Program-made: the position numbers and the translations under genes
NCBI RefSeq assembly: GCF_003730295.1
Contig: NZ_QTSZ01000017.1
Location: 248,001-312,000 of the forward strand
DNA: 64,000 nt
Direction: 5' to 3'
From: Ornithinibacillus gellani
Lineage (GTDB): Bacteria; Bacillota; Bacilli; Bacillales; Amphibacillaceae
Shown here: in pieces, positions 18,067 through 27,749 of the stretch
Layout: the number at the start of each line of letters is the position of its first letter
How positions within the stretch are numbered: the stretch's first letter is position 1
The notes under the pieces: generated by a model
Databases searched by the model: none
The model's input: only the letters and a program-made list of their open reading frames with translations
What the model was told of the DNA's origin: nothing

Positions 18067-18774
18067 TTACTCTTTATCTTTTTCGGCATCATCTTTTTTT
18101 GGTGATTGCTTATCACCTTCATCATTATTATAAACGACGTCAATTTCAGCTGCTTCATAGAATTCTTTTTTCAGATCATTGAATTCCTCAGTCGTCTCAT
18201 TAAACTGATCATTACCTTTTAGAATCTTTTCATAGCTTTCATTTATCGCATCTAGCTGTGTCTTTAATTCATCTTGTTCTACATCTTCTTGCTGAAAAGT
18301 TTCATAAAGTTTTTTCTCCAGTTTTATAGATGCTTCATAATTTTGGTAAAGCTTGTCATACACATCAAATCGTTCGACCATTTTATCATACATTTCTGTT
18401 GCTTTTTTCTTAGCAGCATCATCTTCAAGCTCCGCAATGAAGGATTCTGTTTTCAGAAACTCTTCCTTCGCCTGGTCAATACTTTCTTTTTCCAAGGAGA
18501 GTTTTTCAGCACGTTGGTCAATAAGCTTTAGAGCCTCTTGGGAAAGCTTTTTGATTTTATCAAACTCGTCCATTTTCAAATCAATAATTTCACTGTACAA
18601 TTCCTGTTCTTGTTGTTCCAGCTCCGTTATCGGTTCTTGCTGCTCACCAAATCCTTTTTCTAAACTTACAGATTCCTCCAGATGTTCGTAGATTTTATCT
18701 GAAGGAGAATCACCACATGCAGATAAAAACATTAGCAAACCGGTGGCAAAAAATACAATCGCTAATTTTCGCAT
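18067..18774 (-). CDS. ykyA: YkyA-like cell-wall-binding lipoprotein
   Basis: A 235-aa lipoprotein. MRKLAIVFFATGLLMFLSAC ends in lipobox LSAC. The mature chain is almost entirely helical and acidic with heptad-like runs (LSQEALKLIDQRAEKLSLEK, EEFLKTESFIAELEDDAAKK), so a coiled coil outside the membrane is expected. The C-terminus is a low-complexity acid/lysine tail. Family YkyA (putative cell-wall binding lipoprotein) sits next to pdhA in B. subtilis as it does here, and def follows. Function unproven. Confidence 0.9.
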   Translation of the reverse strand: MRKLAIVFFATGLLMFLSACGDSPSDKIYEHLEESVSLEKGFGEQQEPITELEQQEQELYSEIIDLKMDEFDKIKKLSQEALKLIDQRAEKLSLEKESIDQAKEEFLKTESFIAELEDDAAKKKATEMYDKMVERFDVYDKLYQNYEASIKLEKKLYETFQQEDVEQDELKTQLDAINESYEKILKGNDQFNETTEEFNDLKKEFYEAAEIDVVYNNDEGDKQSPKKDDAEKDKE

Positions 18775-18976
18775 ATTTCCGCTCTTCCCCCTTCATTCGT
18801 CCATACTATGTAACATTCATTTTTTCATGTTTACAAGTATATCATATATTATATCTCACTGTGTATTACTTTTTCATTGTACTAGTGCAAATGTATGATG
18901 TTATCCTTGTTTTTATGTTAAACTACGTTAATGAAGGTAGATTAAATATGTTTGGCAGTCATTGAGGTGATATTAT

Positions 18977-19528
18977 ATGTTAACGATGAAAGATATTGTT
19001 AGAGAAGGGCACCCTTCCTTAAGAGAAGTAGCAGAAGAAGTTAAATTACCACCAACAGAAGAAGAGCTTACATTGTTAGAAGATATGCATACGTTCTTAA
19101 AAAATAGCCAAGACGAAAAGATTTGTGAACAGTATAAGCTGCGCCCGGGCGTTGGATTAGCTGCTCCACAGCTTGGTATAAATAAACGAATGGTAGCCAT
19201 TCATTTTGAAGACCATCATGGAAAGTTGTATAGCTACCAATTGATTAACCCTAAAGTGGTCAGTCATTCGGTCGAAAAAGCCTATCTCGGTGGGGGCGAA
19301 GGATGTTTATCTGTCGATCGTGCTGTAGAAGGCTATGTTCCACGTTATGCGCGCGTAACTGTGAAGGCTATGAGTCCTGATGGCCAACCAATGAAGCTAA
19401 GACTCAGAGACTATGCTGCTATCGTATTTCAACATGAAATTGACCACTTAAATGGTATCATGTTTTATGATCATATTAATAAGGAAAACCCTTATTTAGT
19501 ACCAGAGCAAGCGAAAGTTATTGAATAA
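18977..19528 (+). CDS. def: Peptide deformylase
   Basis: A 183-aa metalloenzyme with the three PDF motifs: [17 protein letters not shown] and QHEIDHLNG (Cys and two His bind Fe2+/Zn2+, Glu is catalytic). The long N-terminus and insert mark the type 2 form of Gram-positive bacteria. It removes the N-formyl group from nascent proteins at the ribosome. GAGGTGATATTAT precedes the ATG; a second in-frame Met follows two codons later. The counterpart in B. subtilis is ykrB/defB, also between ykyA and rpoY-rnjA. Confidence 0.96.
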   Translation: MLTMKDIVREGHPSLREVAEEVKLPPTEEELTLLEDMHTFLKNSQDEKICEQYKLRPGVGLAAPQLGINKRMVAIHFEDHHGKLYSYQLINPKVVSHSVEKAYLGGGEGCLSVDRAVEGYVPRYARVTVKAMSPDGQPMKLRLRDYAAIVFQHEIDHLNGIMFYDHINKENPYLVPEQAKVIE

Positions 19529-19539
19529 AAATTAGTCAT

Positions 19540-19574
19540 ATCACCTTATTGGGATTCCTCCAATGAAGGTGATT
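19540..19574 (+). terminator. Terminator of def
   Basis: ATCACCTTATTGG-GATTCCT-CCAATGAAGGTGAT followed by TTTTTTAT. A good stem with one mismatch. Confidence 0.9.
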
Positions 19575-19746
19575 TTTTATTTGCTTGAATAAGTTATACG
19601 ATATAGCAAAAAATAGAGCATAGGATTATATTTTAAAGTACAAAAGGAAATGAAAATTTCATTCTCGCACAATATTTTTTATCTACTTTAAAACTCATTG
19701 CTTACCTACCATTAAAAAATAAAATCATCAATTTAGGTTGTTTTTA

Positions 19747-19775
19747 TTCCAAAATCCAGTAAATCATACTATAAT
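19747..19775 (+). promoter_or_regulatory. Candidate SigA promoter upstream of rpoY leader
   Basis: TTCCAA (19747-19752), 17 nt, TATAAT (19770-19775). The -10 is perfect, the -35 weak. It would start a long leader containing a 29-aa frame and then rpoY-rnjA. Confidence 0.4.
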
Positions 19776-19849
19776 GTAAATAAGAGGGATTGGATCGGTA
19801 GAACGTTTTTTGCTTTTCTGGATATATTCGAAAGGAGATGTGTATCCTC

Positions 19850-19939
19850 ATGTTGAAACGCCTAAAAGAAAAGCTGAAAAAACGCTGGAAAGACTTTTTA
19901 GGCCAAGGACGGGTACCTACGACATATAAAGACAAGTAA
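19850..19939 (+). CDS. 29-aa basic peptide in the rpoY-rnjA leader
   Basis: ATG at 19850 follows AAAGGAGATG by about 12 nt and reads MLKRLKEKLKKRWKDFLGQG then RVPTTYKDK. It is strongly basic with an amphipathic helix pattern (L, K and W spaced by three or four) and could lie on a membrane or bind RNA. I recognise no family. It is the only ribosome-binding-site-bearing frame in the 580 bp between the promoter and rpoY. It could be a real micro-protein or a leader peptide whose translation affects rpoY-rnjA. Confidence 0.45.
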   Translation: MLKRLKEKLKKRWKDFLGQGRVPTTYKDK

Positions 19940-20358
19940 CGAGATTCGGAATGAATATAAGGAATAGATATATATATTCAGCTGGTCAGTAATATGTTTT
20001 AGTTTTTCCCCATGATGAGGGTGCTTATGCAATGGACGGGATATTGTATAAGTAGTGGCATTTTCCACGTCATACCGTGGTTATGATAACAACGGAAGGC
20101 GTTCTTTTGTTTTGTGTTCAAACGGAATCCTTTTGACGTTTTTTCATGTTGGCTATTTTGAATAATAGCTAAGACGAGACATGTCCGTGAAATGCAAATA
20201 ACGACGGATCGACCAGACCATTCCCAAATTTATACGTCTATTAGAAATGGATGGATTTTTCATTTACCTTCATAATTTTCCCGGATGAAAGGTTCGTAAA
20301 ATCCAAACAATTCATATATGGAAATATACTAAAAAAGATATGTGTTAGGAGAGATGGA
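19940..20358 (+). other. Long leader region before rpoY
   Basis: These 419 bp have no further credible gene. Several local inverted repeats are visible, for example CGTCATACCGTGGTTATGATAACAACGG around 20069-20096 and AACGGAATCCTTTTGACGTT around 20126-20145. I match it to no known riboswitch. An upstream in-frame extension of rpoY from 20251 lacks a ribosome binding site. Confidence 0.4.
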
Positions 20359-20568
20359 ATGATTTTCAAAGTTTTATATCAAGAATATTCAGACGAGATC
20401 CCTGTGCGAGAGCGGACAAAAAGCTTGTATGTAGAGGCAGAATCTGACAGAGAAGTACGAAGAATGTTAAGTGATCGTAATTACAACATCGAATTTATCC
20501 ACCCACTAGACGATGCTCATCTAGCTTACGAACAACAATCAGAACATTTTAGAGTGGAGAATCAATAA
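20359..20568 (+). CDS. rpoY: RNA polymerase epsilon subunit (YkzG/RpoY)
   Basis: A 69-aa acidic protein: [20 protein letters not shown], with the family core [20 protein letters not shown] and [31 protein letters not shown] directly before ATG 20359 fixes this start over longer in-frame options. RpoY is a small accessory subunit of Firmicute RNA polymerase with a Gp2-like fold, possibly protective against phage inhibitors. It is 3 bp upstream of rnjA, as in B. subtilis, so both are translated from one mRNA and RNA synthesis and decay are coupled genetically. Confidence 0.95.
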   Translation: MIFKVLYQEYSDEIPVRERTKSLYVEAESDREVRRMLSDRNYNIEFIHPLDDAHLAYEQQSEHFRVENQ

Positions 20569-20571
20569 GTC

Positions 20572-22239
20572 ATGAAATTTGTTAAAAATGACCAAACTGC
20601 TGTTTTCGCATTGGGTGGACTAGGCGAAATCGGTAAAAATACGTATGCTGTTCAATTTCAGGATGAAATAATTATCATTGATGCGGGTATCAAATTTCCT
20701 GAGGACGAGCTTTTAGGTATTGATTACGTCATACCGGACTATACGTATTTAATTCAAAATCAAGATAAAATAAAAGGATTAATTATTACACACGGCCACG
20801 AAGACCATATCGGTGGAATTCCTTATCTTCTTCGTGAAATCAACGTACCTATTTATGCTGGTAAACTGGCACTTGGCCTTATTCGCAATAAATTGGAAGA
20901 GCATGGCCTATTACGTACTGCAAAATTAATCCCAATTCAGGAAGACGATATTATTAAGTTCCGTAAAACATCCGTTAGCTTTTTCCGGACAACGCATAGT
21001 ATCCCTGATTCTTATGGAGTTGTCGTTAAAACACCTCCTGGTAATATCGTTCATACGGGAGACTTTAAATTCGACTTTACACCAGTTGGTGAGCCAGCAG
21101 ATATCGCTAAAATGGCCGAAATCGGCAAAGAAGGGGTCCTTTGTCTTTTATCAGATAGTACAAATAGTGAGGTTCCGGGCTTCACTCTTTCTGAAAAAGT
21201 AGTTGGTGGCAATATTAAAGATATCTTTAGCCGGGTAGACGGACGACTTATCTTTGCAACTTTTGCCTCCAATATTTATCGTTTACAGCAGGTTGTGGAA
21301 GCAGCGGTTGAAACGAATCGTAAAATAGCAGTATTTGGACGCAGTATGGAATCTGCTATAACACTTGGTCAAGAATTAGGGTATATCCAGGCACCAAAAG
21401 ATACCTTTATAGATGCCAATCAATTAAACCGTTTACCAGCGAATGAAGTAACCATCCTTTGTACTGGTTCACAGGGTGAGCCGATGGCAGCTCTATCCAG
21501 AATTGCGAATGGAACACACCGTCAAATTCAAATTATTCCTGGAGATACAGTCGTATTTTCATCTTCACCAATTCCGGGAAATACGGTAAGTGTAAGTCGT
21601 ACAATTAACAAACTATACCGTGCAGGTGCTGATGTTATTCATGGTAAATTAAATGACATCCACACTTCTGGTCATGGTAGTCAAGAAGAGCAAAAGCTAA
21701 TGCTGCGCTTAATTCAGCCAAAATTCTTTATGCCAATCCATGGTGAATATAGAATGTTAAAAGAGCATACCAAGCTTGCAGCATTATGCGATATTGATTT
21801 AGACCATACTTTTGTTATGGATAATGGTGATGTACTTGCATTAGGCAAGGATAACGCACTAGTTGCTGGGAAAATTCCATCTGGTTCTATTTATGTTGAT
21901 GGAAGCGGTATTGGAGATATCGGTAACATTGTATTAAGAGACCGTCGTATTTTATCAGAGGAAGGTCTTGTCATTGTCGTTGTCAGCATTAATATGAAGG
22001 ACTTCAAAATTGCTGCTGGACCAGACATTATTTCTCGTGGTTTCGTATATATGCGTGAATCTGAGGATCTTATTAATGAAGCTCAGAAGCTCGTTTCGAA
22101 GCATTTAAATAAAGTGATGGAAAGAAAAACAACGCAATGGTCCGAAATTAAAAATGAAATTACCGATACCATTGCCCCATTCCTTTATGAGAAAACAAAA
22201 CGCAGACCAATGGTGCTTCCAATTATTATGGAAGTGTAA
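20572..22239 (+). CDS. rnjA: Ribonuclease J1
   Basis: A 555-aa metallo-beta-lactamase/beta-CASP nuclease. The zinc motif HGHEDH lies at residues 74-79, beta-CASP segments [15 protein letters not shown] and [13 protein letters not shown] (His ligand) follow, and the C-terminal domain ends [12 protein letters not shown]. It has 5'-3' exonuclease and endonuclease activity and drives bulk mRNA decay and rRNA maturation. The length equals B. subtilis RnjA (555 aa). The known SR1P-GapA-RNase J1 link is notable because an SR1P gene lies 12 kb away. Followed by a terminator. Confidence 0.97.
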   Translation: MKFVKNDQTAVFALGGLGEIGKNTYAVQFQDEIIIIDAGIKFPEDELLGIDYVIPDYTYLIQNQDKIKGLIITHGHEDHIGGIPYLLREINVPIYAGKLALGLIRNKLEEHGLLRTAKLIPIQEDDIIKFRKTSVSFFRTTHSIPDSYGVVVKTPPGNIVHTGDFKFDFTPVGEPADIAKMAEIGKEGVLCLLSDSTNSEVPGFTLSEKVVGGNIKDIFSRVDGRLIFATFASNIYRLQQVVEAAVETNRKIAVFGRSMESAITLGQELGYIQAPKDTFIDANQLNRLPANEVTILCTGSQGEPMAALSRIANGTHRQIQIIPGDTVVFSSSPIPGNTVSVSRTINKLYRAGADVIHGKLNDIHTSGHGSQEEQKLMLRLIQPKFFMPIHGEYRMLKEHTKLAALCDIDLDHTFVMDNGDVLALGKDNALVAGKIPSGSIYVDGSGIGDIGNIVLRDRRILSEEGLVIVVVSINMKDFKIAAGPDIISRGFVYMRESEDLINEAQKLVSKHLNKVMERKTTQWSEIKNEITDTIAPFLYEKTKRRPMVLPIIMEV

Positions 22240-22307
22240 AGGCCAAAAGCACAAACGTTCTTACAGGCTAGGAACACATCCTGGTGGGCGAAGCAGCATC
22301 ATAAAAT

Positions 22308-22348
22308 AACCCCATTTTCCCAACATGTTTAAGTTGGGGAAATGGGGC
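22308..22348 (+). terminator. Terminator of rpoY-rnjA
   Basis: CCCCATTTTCCCAAC-(9 nt)-GTTGGGGAAATGGGG followed by CTTTTC. A near-perfect 15-bp stem. Confidence 0.93.
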
Positions 22349-22386
22349 TTTTCTTATCCACTCTGTTCCTTACGCTAATTATAAGC

Positions 22387-23052
22387 TCAATCATCAATAA
22401 CCAAATATTTCTCAAAACGTGAAATATCACGATCCGCGCCAATGACAATCAATACATCATCTTCTTCAAGTGTGTCTTCTGCACTTGGGGATACATTGAT
22501 ATCCTTCCCCTGCTTAATGGCAACAACGTTACAACCAAATCTTGCTCGAATATCCAGGTCAATTAATGATTTTCCAAGCATTTTTTTACCCGCTTTTACC
22601 TCTACAATACTATGATCATCCGATAGTTCCAGATAGTCCAATATATTATTTGAAATAATATTATGTGCAATCCGTTTTCCCATATCTCGTTCTGGATGAA
22701 CCACACGGGAAACACCGATTTTACGCAATATTTTCTCATGATAATCATTTTGAGCTTTAACCGTAATCGTTTTAATCCCTAATTCAGATAGCACCACAGT
22801 GGTTAAAATACTTGCTTGAATATTATCACCAATTGCAACAATCACATGGTCGATATTTTTAATACCTAGTTCCTTTAGCGTTGCTTCATCGGTTGAATCA
22901 GCAATTACTGCATGGGAAGCAATGTTTTTAAATTCATTGATTTTATCTTCGTCCTTGTCAATGACAAGAACCTCCATTCCTTCCATGCTAAGCTCTCGAC
23001 ATATACTTCCCCCAAAACGTCCTAGTCCGATTACTGCAAACTCTCTTTTCAT
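22387..23052 (-). CDS. ktrC: Potassium channel regulatory subunit KtrC (RCK domains)
   Basis: A 221-aa cytosolic protein: RCK_N Rossmann domain (FAVIGLGRFGGSICRELSMEG, with VIDKDEDKINEF binding the nucleotide ribose) and RCK_C domain (from about 135, ending DRDISRFEKYLVIDD). It gates a KtrB/KtrD membrane subunit in response to ATP/ADP and, in Bacillus, c-di-AMP through RCK_C. Adjacent to rnjA as ykqB is in B. subtilis, which supports KtrC rather than KtrA. A suitable membrane partner is encoded at 40355-41719. Confidence 0.92.
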   Translation of the reverse strand: MKREFAVIGLGRFGGSICRELSMEGMEVLVIDKDEDKINEFKNIASHAVIADSTDEATLKELGIKNIDHVIVAIGDNIQASILTTVVLSELGIKTITVKAQNDYHEKILRKIGVSRVVHPERDMGKRIAHNIISNNILDYLELSDDHSIVEVKAGKKMLGKSLIDLDIRARFGCNVVAIKQGKDINVSPSAEDTLEEDDVLIVIGADRDISRFEKYLVIDD

Positions 23053-23303
23053 AATTGTTCCTCCAAAAGATAATATAAAAACAGTGTATCATACTTTTAC
23101 GGGGACTTGTACGTATGCTCATGCAATGATTGAGTCACGTATTTATAGCGGAATCTTCAGGCCTATCGTATTGTAAAGTTTTATAGCGGATCAAACGAGT
23201 TATTACGTATTCACGACTCACAATCCCCTTTGCTACAGCGAGAAGTATGCCAGCGTTGCCCAAAAGTCGGTCCCATCATTTATAATCGGCACGCACAGAA
23301 AAA

Positions 23304-23342
23304 AAGACTGCACCCTTTACCTAACATCGGGTGCAGTCTTTT
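23304..23342. terminator. Terminator after the ABC exporter operon
   Basis: AAAGACTGCACCC-(12 nt)-GGGTGCAGTCTTT with A and T runs on both sides, 2 bp beyond the stop of the exporter gene. Confidence 0.92.
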
Positions 23343-23344
23343 AG

Positions 23345-25186
23345 TTACATTGCATCTAGCATTTGAAATTGTGATTTTACCAAACCAAAATATTCGCCTT
23401 TTTGCTTCATTAATTCCTCATGATTTCCATTTTCTAATACTCTTCCTTGTTCCAACACGTAAATATTATCTGATTCACGGATTGTGGATAACCGGTGAGC
23501 AATAATAATGGCTGTTCTACCCTTCAACAGCTTATTTAATGCCTGCTGGATCTTAACTTCTGTTTCTGTATCAATGCTTGCTGTTGCTTCATCCAAAATT
23601 AAAATACTTGGATTGGCGAGTAAAGCTCGAGCGAAGGAAAGTAATTGTCTTTCCCCTGCTGATAAGATATTTCCCCGCTCCTCTACTTCTGTTTGATAAC
23701 CATTTGATAATCGTTTAATAAAGTCGTCTGCACCAACTGTTTTAGCAGCTGAAATGACTTCTTCATCTGTAGCATTTGGTCGGCCAAAACGGATATTCTC
23801 CATAATCGTACCAGAGAAAATAAATGTATCCTGTAGTACGACACTTATTTTTTGACGCAAGCTATTCAGTGAAACGTCACGTAAATCATGGCCATCTACC
23901 TTTACACTACCGGCAGATGGATCATAGAATCGACTGATCAGGTTGGCAATTGTAGATTTACCACTTCCTGTATGCCCTACTAATGCGATTGTCTGTCCTT
24001 CCTTAATGGTTAATGAAATTTCATGAAGTGCAATACGCTCCTCATCATAGGAGAACTGGACACGATCAAATTCAATTCTGCCTTTCATTTCATCAAATAC
24101 ATAAGGATCCTTCGATTCTGCAACGTTCGGCTGTTCATCCAAAAATTCAAAAATCCGTTCTGATGCCGCCATGGCCATGAGAAGTTGATTGTACATTTGT
24201 CCCAATCTTGAGATTGGTTCCCAAAACATCCCTAAGAAGAACGCAAACGATACAAAGGTACCAATTTCAATTCCACCATTTGCTGGTCCTTGAATTATGA
24301 GATAAGCACCATACGTGATTAAAATAATGGTTCCAATTGCATTACATAATTCTACCAATGGGCGGAACATGGCACTCTTTTTCGTTGCATCACGCCAGCT
24401 TTCATAGTTATCTTCGTTAATCCCATTGAAAAACTCTGTATTTTCTTTTTCCTGTGTAAAGGATTGGGTAATACGAATCCCTTGAATACTCTCGTTTAAA
24501 TGAGAATTAAGCCGTGATTGTTGAATTCGAACATGCTGCCAGGAACGTCTGATATTTCTTCTTAACTTCGTTGAAATATAAAACATTAACGGAAGTACTA
24601 CCATAATTGCCAAAGCAAGCTTTGGACTAAGCACGAATAAAATTACGATAATACCTGCCAACGTGATTATATCCATGAGCACGTTAATAATTCCGTTTGT
24701 AAATAGCTCTTGAAGCGAATTGATATCATTCATAATGCGGACAAGAATTGAACCTGCTGACCGCGAATCAAAAAAGCCATGGGACAAGCGTTGTACATGG
24801 GAAAATAAATGCTGACGCAAGTCATAAATAACATTTTGTCCAAGAATATTAACCCATTTAATACGCAATATATTTCCAACATAATTAATTAAATATAAGA
24901 CACCGATAATGAGCACCAAATAAGTGAGTAATGAAGTATCTTTTTTGGCTATTGCTACATCAATGGCTACTTTACCAATCAAAATTGGGACAATTAACCG
25001 AACAGCAGTTGATACCAACATGGCCAATAATGCACCTGGCAAATAGTTTTTTGAGTATGGTTTCACATAAACGAGTAATCGCCAAATTTGTTTCCAATTA
25101 AAAGGCTTTTCAATCGATTGGTCGATTGTATAATAAAAACGATTTAAGTGTCTTTTTGGTGTATTTCCTATTCCTCTTTTGCTCAT
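23345..25186 (-). CDS. Heterodimeric ABC exporter half, catalytic Glu intact (YknV-like)
   Basis: A 613-aa half-transporter: six membrane helices (about 45-340) then an ATPase domain. Walker A is GHTGSGKST and Walker B ILILDEATASID keeps the catalytic Glu. The signature is LSAGERQ rather than LSGGQ, so the ATP site it completes on the partner is weakened. The partner gene is 12 bp upstream. Such pairs (BmrCD, LmrCD, YknUV type) export drugs, lipids or peptides. The lengths (588 and 613) fit YknU/YknV better than YheI/YheH. Substrate unknown. Confidence 0.9.
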   Translation of the reverse strand: MSKRGIGNTPKRHLNRFYYTIDQSIEKPFNWKQIWRLLVYVKPYSKNYLPGALLAMLVSTAVRLIVPILIGKVAIDVAIAKKDTSLLTYLVLIIGVLYLINYVGNILRIKWVNILGQNVIYDLRQHLFSHVQRLSHGFFDSRSAGSILVRIMNDINSLQELFTNGIINVLMDIITLAGIIVILFVLSPKLALAIMVVLPLMFYISTKLRRNIRRSWQHVRIQQSRLNSHLNESIQGIRITQSFTQEKENTEFFNGINEDNYESWRDATKKSAMFRPLVELCNAIGTIILITYGAYLIIQGPANGGIEIGTFVSFAFFLGMFWEPISRLGQMYNQLLMAMAASERIFEFLDEQPNVAESKDPYVFDEMKGRIEFDRVQFSYDEERIALHEISLTIKEGQTIALVGHTGSGKSTIANLISRFYDPSAGSVKVDGHDLRDVSLNSLRQKISVVLQDTFIFSGTIMENIRFGRPNATDEEVISAAKTVGADDFIKRLSNGYQTEVEERGNILSAGERQLLSFARALLANPSILILDEATASIDTETEVKIQQALNKLLKGRTAIIIAHRLSTIRESDNIYVLEQGRVLENGNHEELMKQKGEYFGLVKSQFQMLDAM

Positions 25187-25198
25187 GATATCCCCCCT

Positions 25199-26965
25199 TT
25201 AATGCGTCACATTTAAGATTGCATCACGATCTTGATATTGAATGTCATAGATACGTTGATATGGCCCTTTATTATTCATCAGAAAGTCATGTGTACCACG
25301 TTCCACTATTTCTCCTTGGTCTAACACCAAGATTTCATCTGCATGCTTCAAGGATGAAATTCGATGTGCAATAATAAATGATGTCCTGCCTTTCATCACT
25401 TCACGCAATGCCTTCTGTATTTTGAATTCTGTTTCCATATCTACTGCTGACGTTGCATCGTCCAAAACGAGGATACTTGGATTAATACAAATCGCCCTTG
25501 CTATAGCAATCCGCTGCTTCTGGCCGCCGGATAATCCCATACCTCGCTCACCAAGCATTGTATCGTAACCATTAGGCATTTCCATGATAAAATCATGTGC
25601 TTGTGCACGTTTTGCAGCATCTATCACTTGCTCATCAGATATATCCGGGTTCCCATAGGCTATATTTTCCCGTATCGACGTAGAAAAAAGAAAGGATTCC
25701 TGCAGAACAAACCCGATATGTTTTCGAAGTGTTGACAGCTTGTAATCTGCTACCGGATGATCATCGACAAGCACAGCACCGCTTTCCGGTTCATAGAATC
25801 TAGTAATCAATTGGGTAATGCTCGTTTTCCCTGATCCAGTAGCACCAATTAATCCAATTACCTTGCCAGGTGGCGCATCAAATGAAATATTTTTTAATGC
25901 TTCATCATCGTCTTCAATATAAGTTAGTGTGACATTTTCAAATGAAACATGCCCCTGAATGGGAACATCGATGGCATTTTCTTTTTCAACAATGTCTTCC
26001 TTAGCATCTAAAATTTCATTTAAACGCTCTCCTGATGCCTTCGCTTGTGAAAACTGGTTGACAACGAAACCCAGATTCATCAAAGGGCCTAGGATATACC
26101 ATACCAAGCTGAAAAAGGCGACCAATTCACCAAGGCCAATCGTATCTGAAATAACGAGATAACCTCCAAATGCAAGCAACGCAACCGCGCAGATATTTCC
26201 GATAAACTCCATTAGTGGAAAGAACTTTGCCCAAATATGTGCAGTAGATACATAGTTTTGACGATAATTATCATTACTCGAAGAAAATCTCCCAATCTCA
26301 AAATCTTCCCGTGATAATGATTTAACGGTGTGCATCCCACTAATATTTTCCTGTACACGGGTATTTAAATTACCAAGGGACTTTCGGATTCCTTGAAACC
26401 CTGGATGTACACGTTTGTCAAATCGAAAGACCACTACTGCTAAAAATGGCATGGCCGCCATTGTCACAATCGTGAGTGGAACCGAATAATAAAACATGAC
26501 ACTAAGACTAAAACCAATTAACAAAACGATGCGAATTAATTCAGCAAAGCCGAACGATAGGAAGAAACGAAATCCTTCCACATCAGCCGTTAATCGCGAC
26601 ATAATATCTCCTGTTTTCGCATTATCATAGTATTTAAAGGATAGAATCTGCAGTTTTTTATACAATGCATCTCGCATATAATATACGGATGTAATTCCAA
26701 ACAAATCTCCCAAATACTGATGAAAAAAGGTCGCAACCCCCTTCACAAGCATCAATGCCAAAAAGGCAATCGCAATATACGGAATCCAATTGTTTTGACC
26801 TTTTAACACAACTTCATCAATTGTTAGCTGTAGAATAATTGGATAAACTACTGTAATCGCTGTAACAAATACCAAAAAGAATAACGATAAGAAAAAGTAT
26901 TTTCTATAAGGCCAATAAAACTCCTTTAATCGTTTAAATGTTTCCAAAGCTTTCCCCCCAAACAA
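25199..26965 (-). CDS. Heterodimeric ABC exporter half, degenerate Walker B (YknU-like)
   Basis: A 588-aa half-transporter beginning MFGGKALETFKRLKEFYWPY, with six membrane helices and an ATPase domain. Walker A GATGSGKTS and signature LSGGQKQRIAIARA are canonical, but Walker B is ILVLDDATSAVD: the catalytic Glu is Asp. Together with the LSAGE signature of the partner this gives one full and one degenerate ATP site, the hallmark of heterodimeric exporters. It starts the two-gene operon. GGGGGGAAAGC precedes the ATG. Confidence 0.9.
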   Translation of the reverse strand: MFGGKALETFKRLKEFYWPYRKYFFLSLFFLVFVTAITVVYPIILQLTIDEVVLKGQNNWIPYIAIAFLALMLVKGVATFFHQYLGDLFGITSVYYMRDALYKKLQILSFKYYDNAKTGDIMSRLTADVEGFRFFLSFGFAELIRIVLLIGFSLSVMFYYSVPLTIVTMAAMPFLAVVVFRFDKRVHPGFQGIRKSLGNLNTRVQENISGMHTVKSLSREDFEIGRFSSSNDNYRQNYVSTAHIWAKFFPLMEFIGNICAVALLAFGGYLVISDTIGLGELVAFFSLVWYILGPLMNLGFVVNQFSQAKASGERLNEILDAKEDIVEKENAIDVPIQGHVSFENVTLTYIEDDDEALKNISFDAPPGKVIGLIGATGSGKTSITQLITRFYEPESGAVLVDDHPVADYKLSTLRKHIGFVLQESFLFSTSIRENIAYGNPDISDEQVIDAAKRAQAHDFIMEMPNGYDTMLGERGMGLSGGQKQRIAIARAICINPSILVLDDATSAVDMETEFKIQKALREVMKGRTSFIIAHRISSLKHADEILVLDQGEIVERGTHDFLMNNKGPYQRIYDIQYQDRDAILNVTH

Positions 26966-27413
26966 TCTTTTTACAACTGGCAGCTTGCTTCATAGGGATT
27001 GTTAACGATTGCAAATTAATCATATTCACTGATTTTTGAAACAAACATCTCCTTCAGACATCAGCTTCATCATCAATCATTCATTAAATCACCCAATCAC
27101 GGCACATCCACTGCTGCATAACTGAATAACTTTTGTATTTTCCGTAATCGATTTATTTTTCAGACATTTTTAATTCCTCCAATTTGCTACGCGCTGTCTC
27201 ACTGACTGAACTAACTTTTTAATGAAATAACAGCATAACATATTTTTATTACTTCGCATCTCTAAATATTATTATACTTTAACAAATTAATAAAGATTTC
27301 TGCTTTCAAATTTTAAACATTTTTCTAAAAATAATATAAAACGCTATCATTTGTTCTATTTAATTCTGTGCTATCGTTTTAATTCGGCTCTTTCTTAATT
27401 GAATCACATATGA
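26966..27413. other. Intergenic region with remnant peptide frame upstream of exporter
   Basis: About 450 bp between ykuS and the exporter operon. On the minus strand GGAGGAATTAAAA then ATG (27167) reads only MSEK before a stop; removing one A from the A5 run at 27156-27160 would give a 25-residue frame ending LCSSGCAVIG (stop 27089). Otherwise AT-rich with no gene seen. Confidence 0.35.
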
Positions 27414-27443
27414 AAAGCTCCCCTACGTCATGTAAAGGAGCTT
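27414..27443 (-). terminator. Terminator of ykuS
   Basis: AAGCTCC-TTTACATGACGTAG-GGGAGCTT with TTTTC following on the minus strand. Confidence 0.85.
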
Positions 27444-27449
27444 CCGTTC

Positions 27450-27692
27450 TTAGCTCAATTTTTCATTCGCAAGTTGTGCAACTTGTGCTGCGTTTGCGCC
27501 TTCAGCATTAATAACAAATCCTTCTGTGTAAACATCAGATATACCCATCATATCTTTATCCATTCCAGAAATGATACAGCAATCACAGCCTTGAGCATCT
27601 GATTCGGAATAAAGATCAATCACTTCATGCCCCATTTCTGCGAGGGTTTCCTTAACTGCAGTCAATGTTGGCTCCACACCAATTTTTGCCAT
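27450..27692 (-). CDS. ykuS: YkuS family protein (UPF0180)
   Basis: An 80-aa soluble protein: MAKIGVEPTLTAVKETLAEM, the cysteine-rich QGCDCCIISGMDKDMMGI core and the VINAEGANAAQVAQLAN end, all typical of UPF0180/YkuS. The length is standard. AAAGGAGGCACGGATT precedes the start at 27692. It is part of the yku block shared with B. subtilis. Function unknown; the Cys trio could bind a metal. Confidence 0.92.
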   Translation of the reverse strand: MAKIGVEPTLTAVKETLAEMGHEVIDLYSESDAQGCDCCIISGMDKDMMGISDVYTEGFVINAEGANAAQVAQLANEKLS

Positions 27693-27749
27693 AATCCGTG
27701 CCTCCTTTAATACTTGCTTACAAGTTTAGGATATCCGAATAGGAATGAA

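Noticed and set aside
20251-20358. N-terminal extension of rpoY by 36 codons
   Set aside because: No ribosome binding site at 20251; TTAGGAGAGATGGA before 20359 gives the standard-length protein.
22387-23303. c-di-AMP (ydaO) riboswitch before ktrC
   Set aside because: The upstream 250 bp show none of the conserved ydaO core; regulation by c-di-AMP is expected at protein level only.
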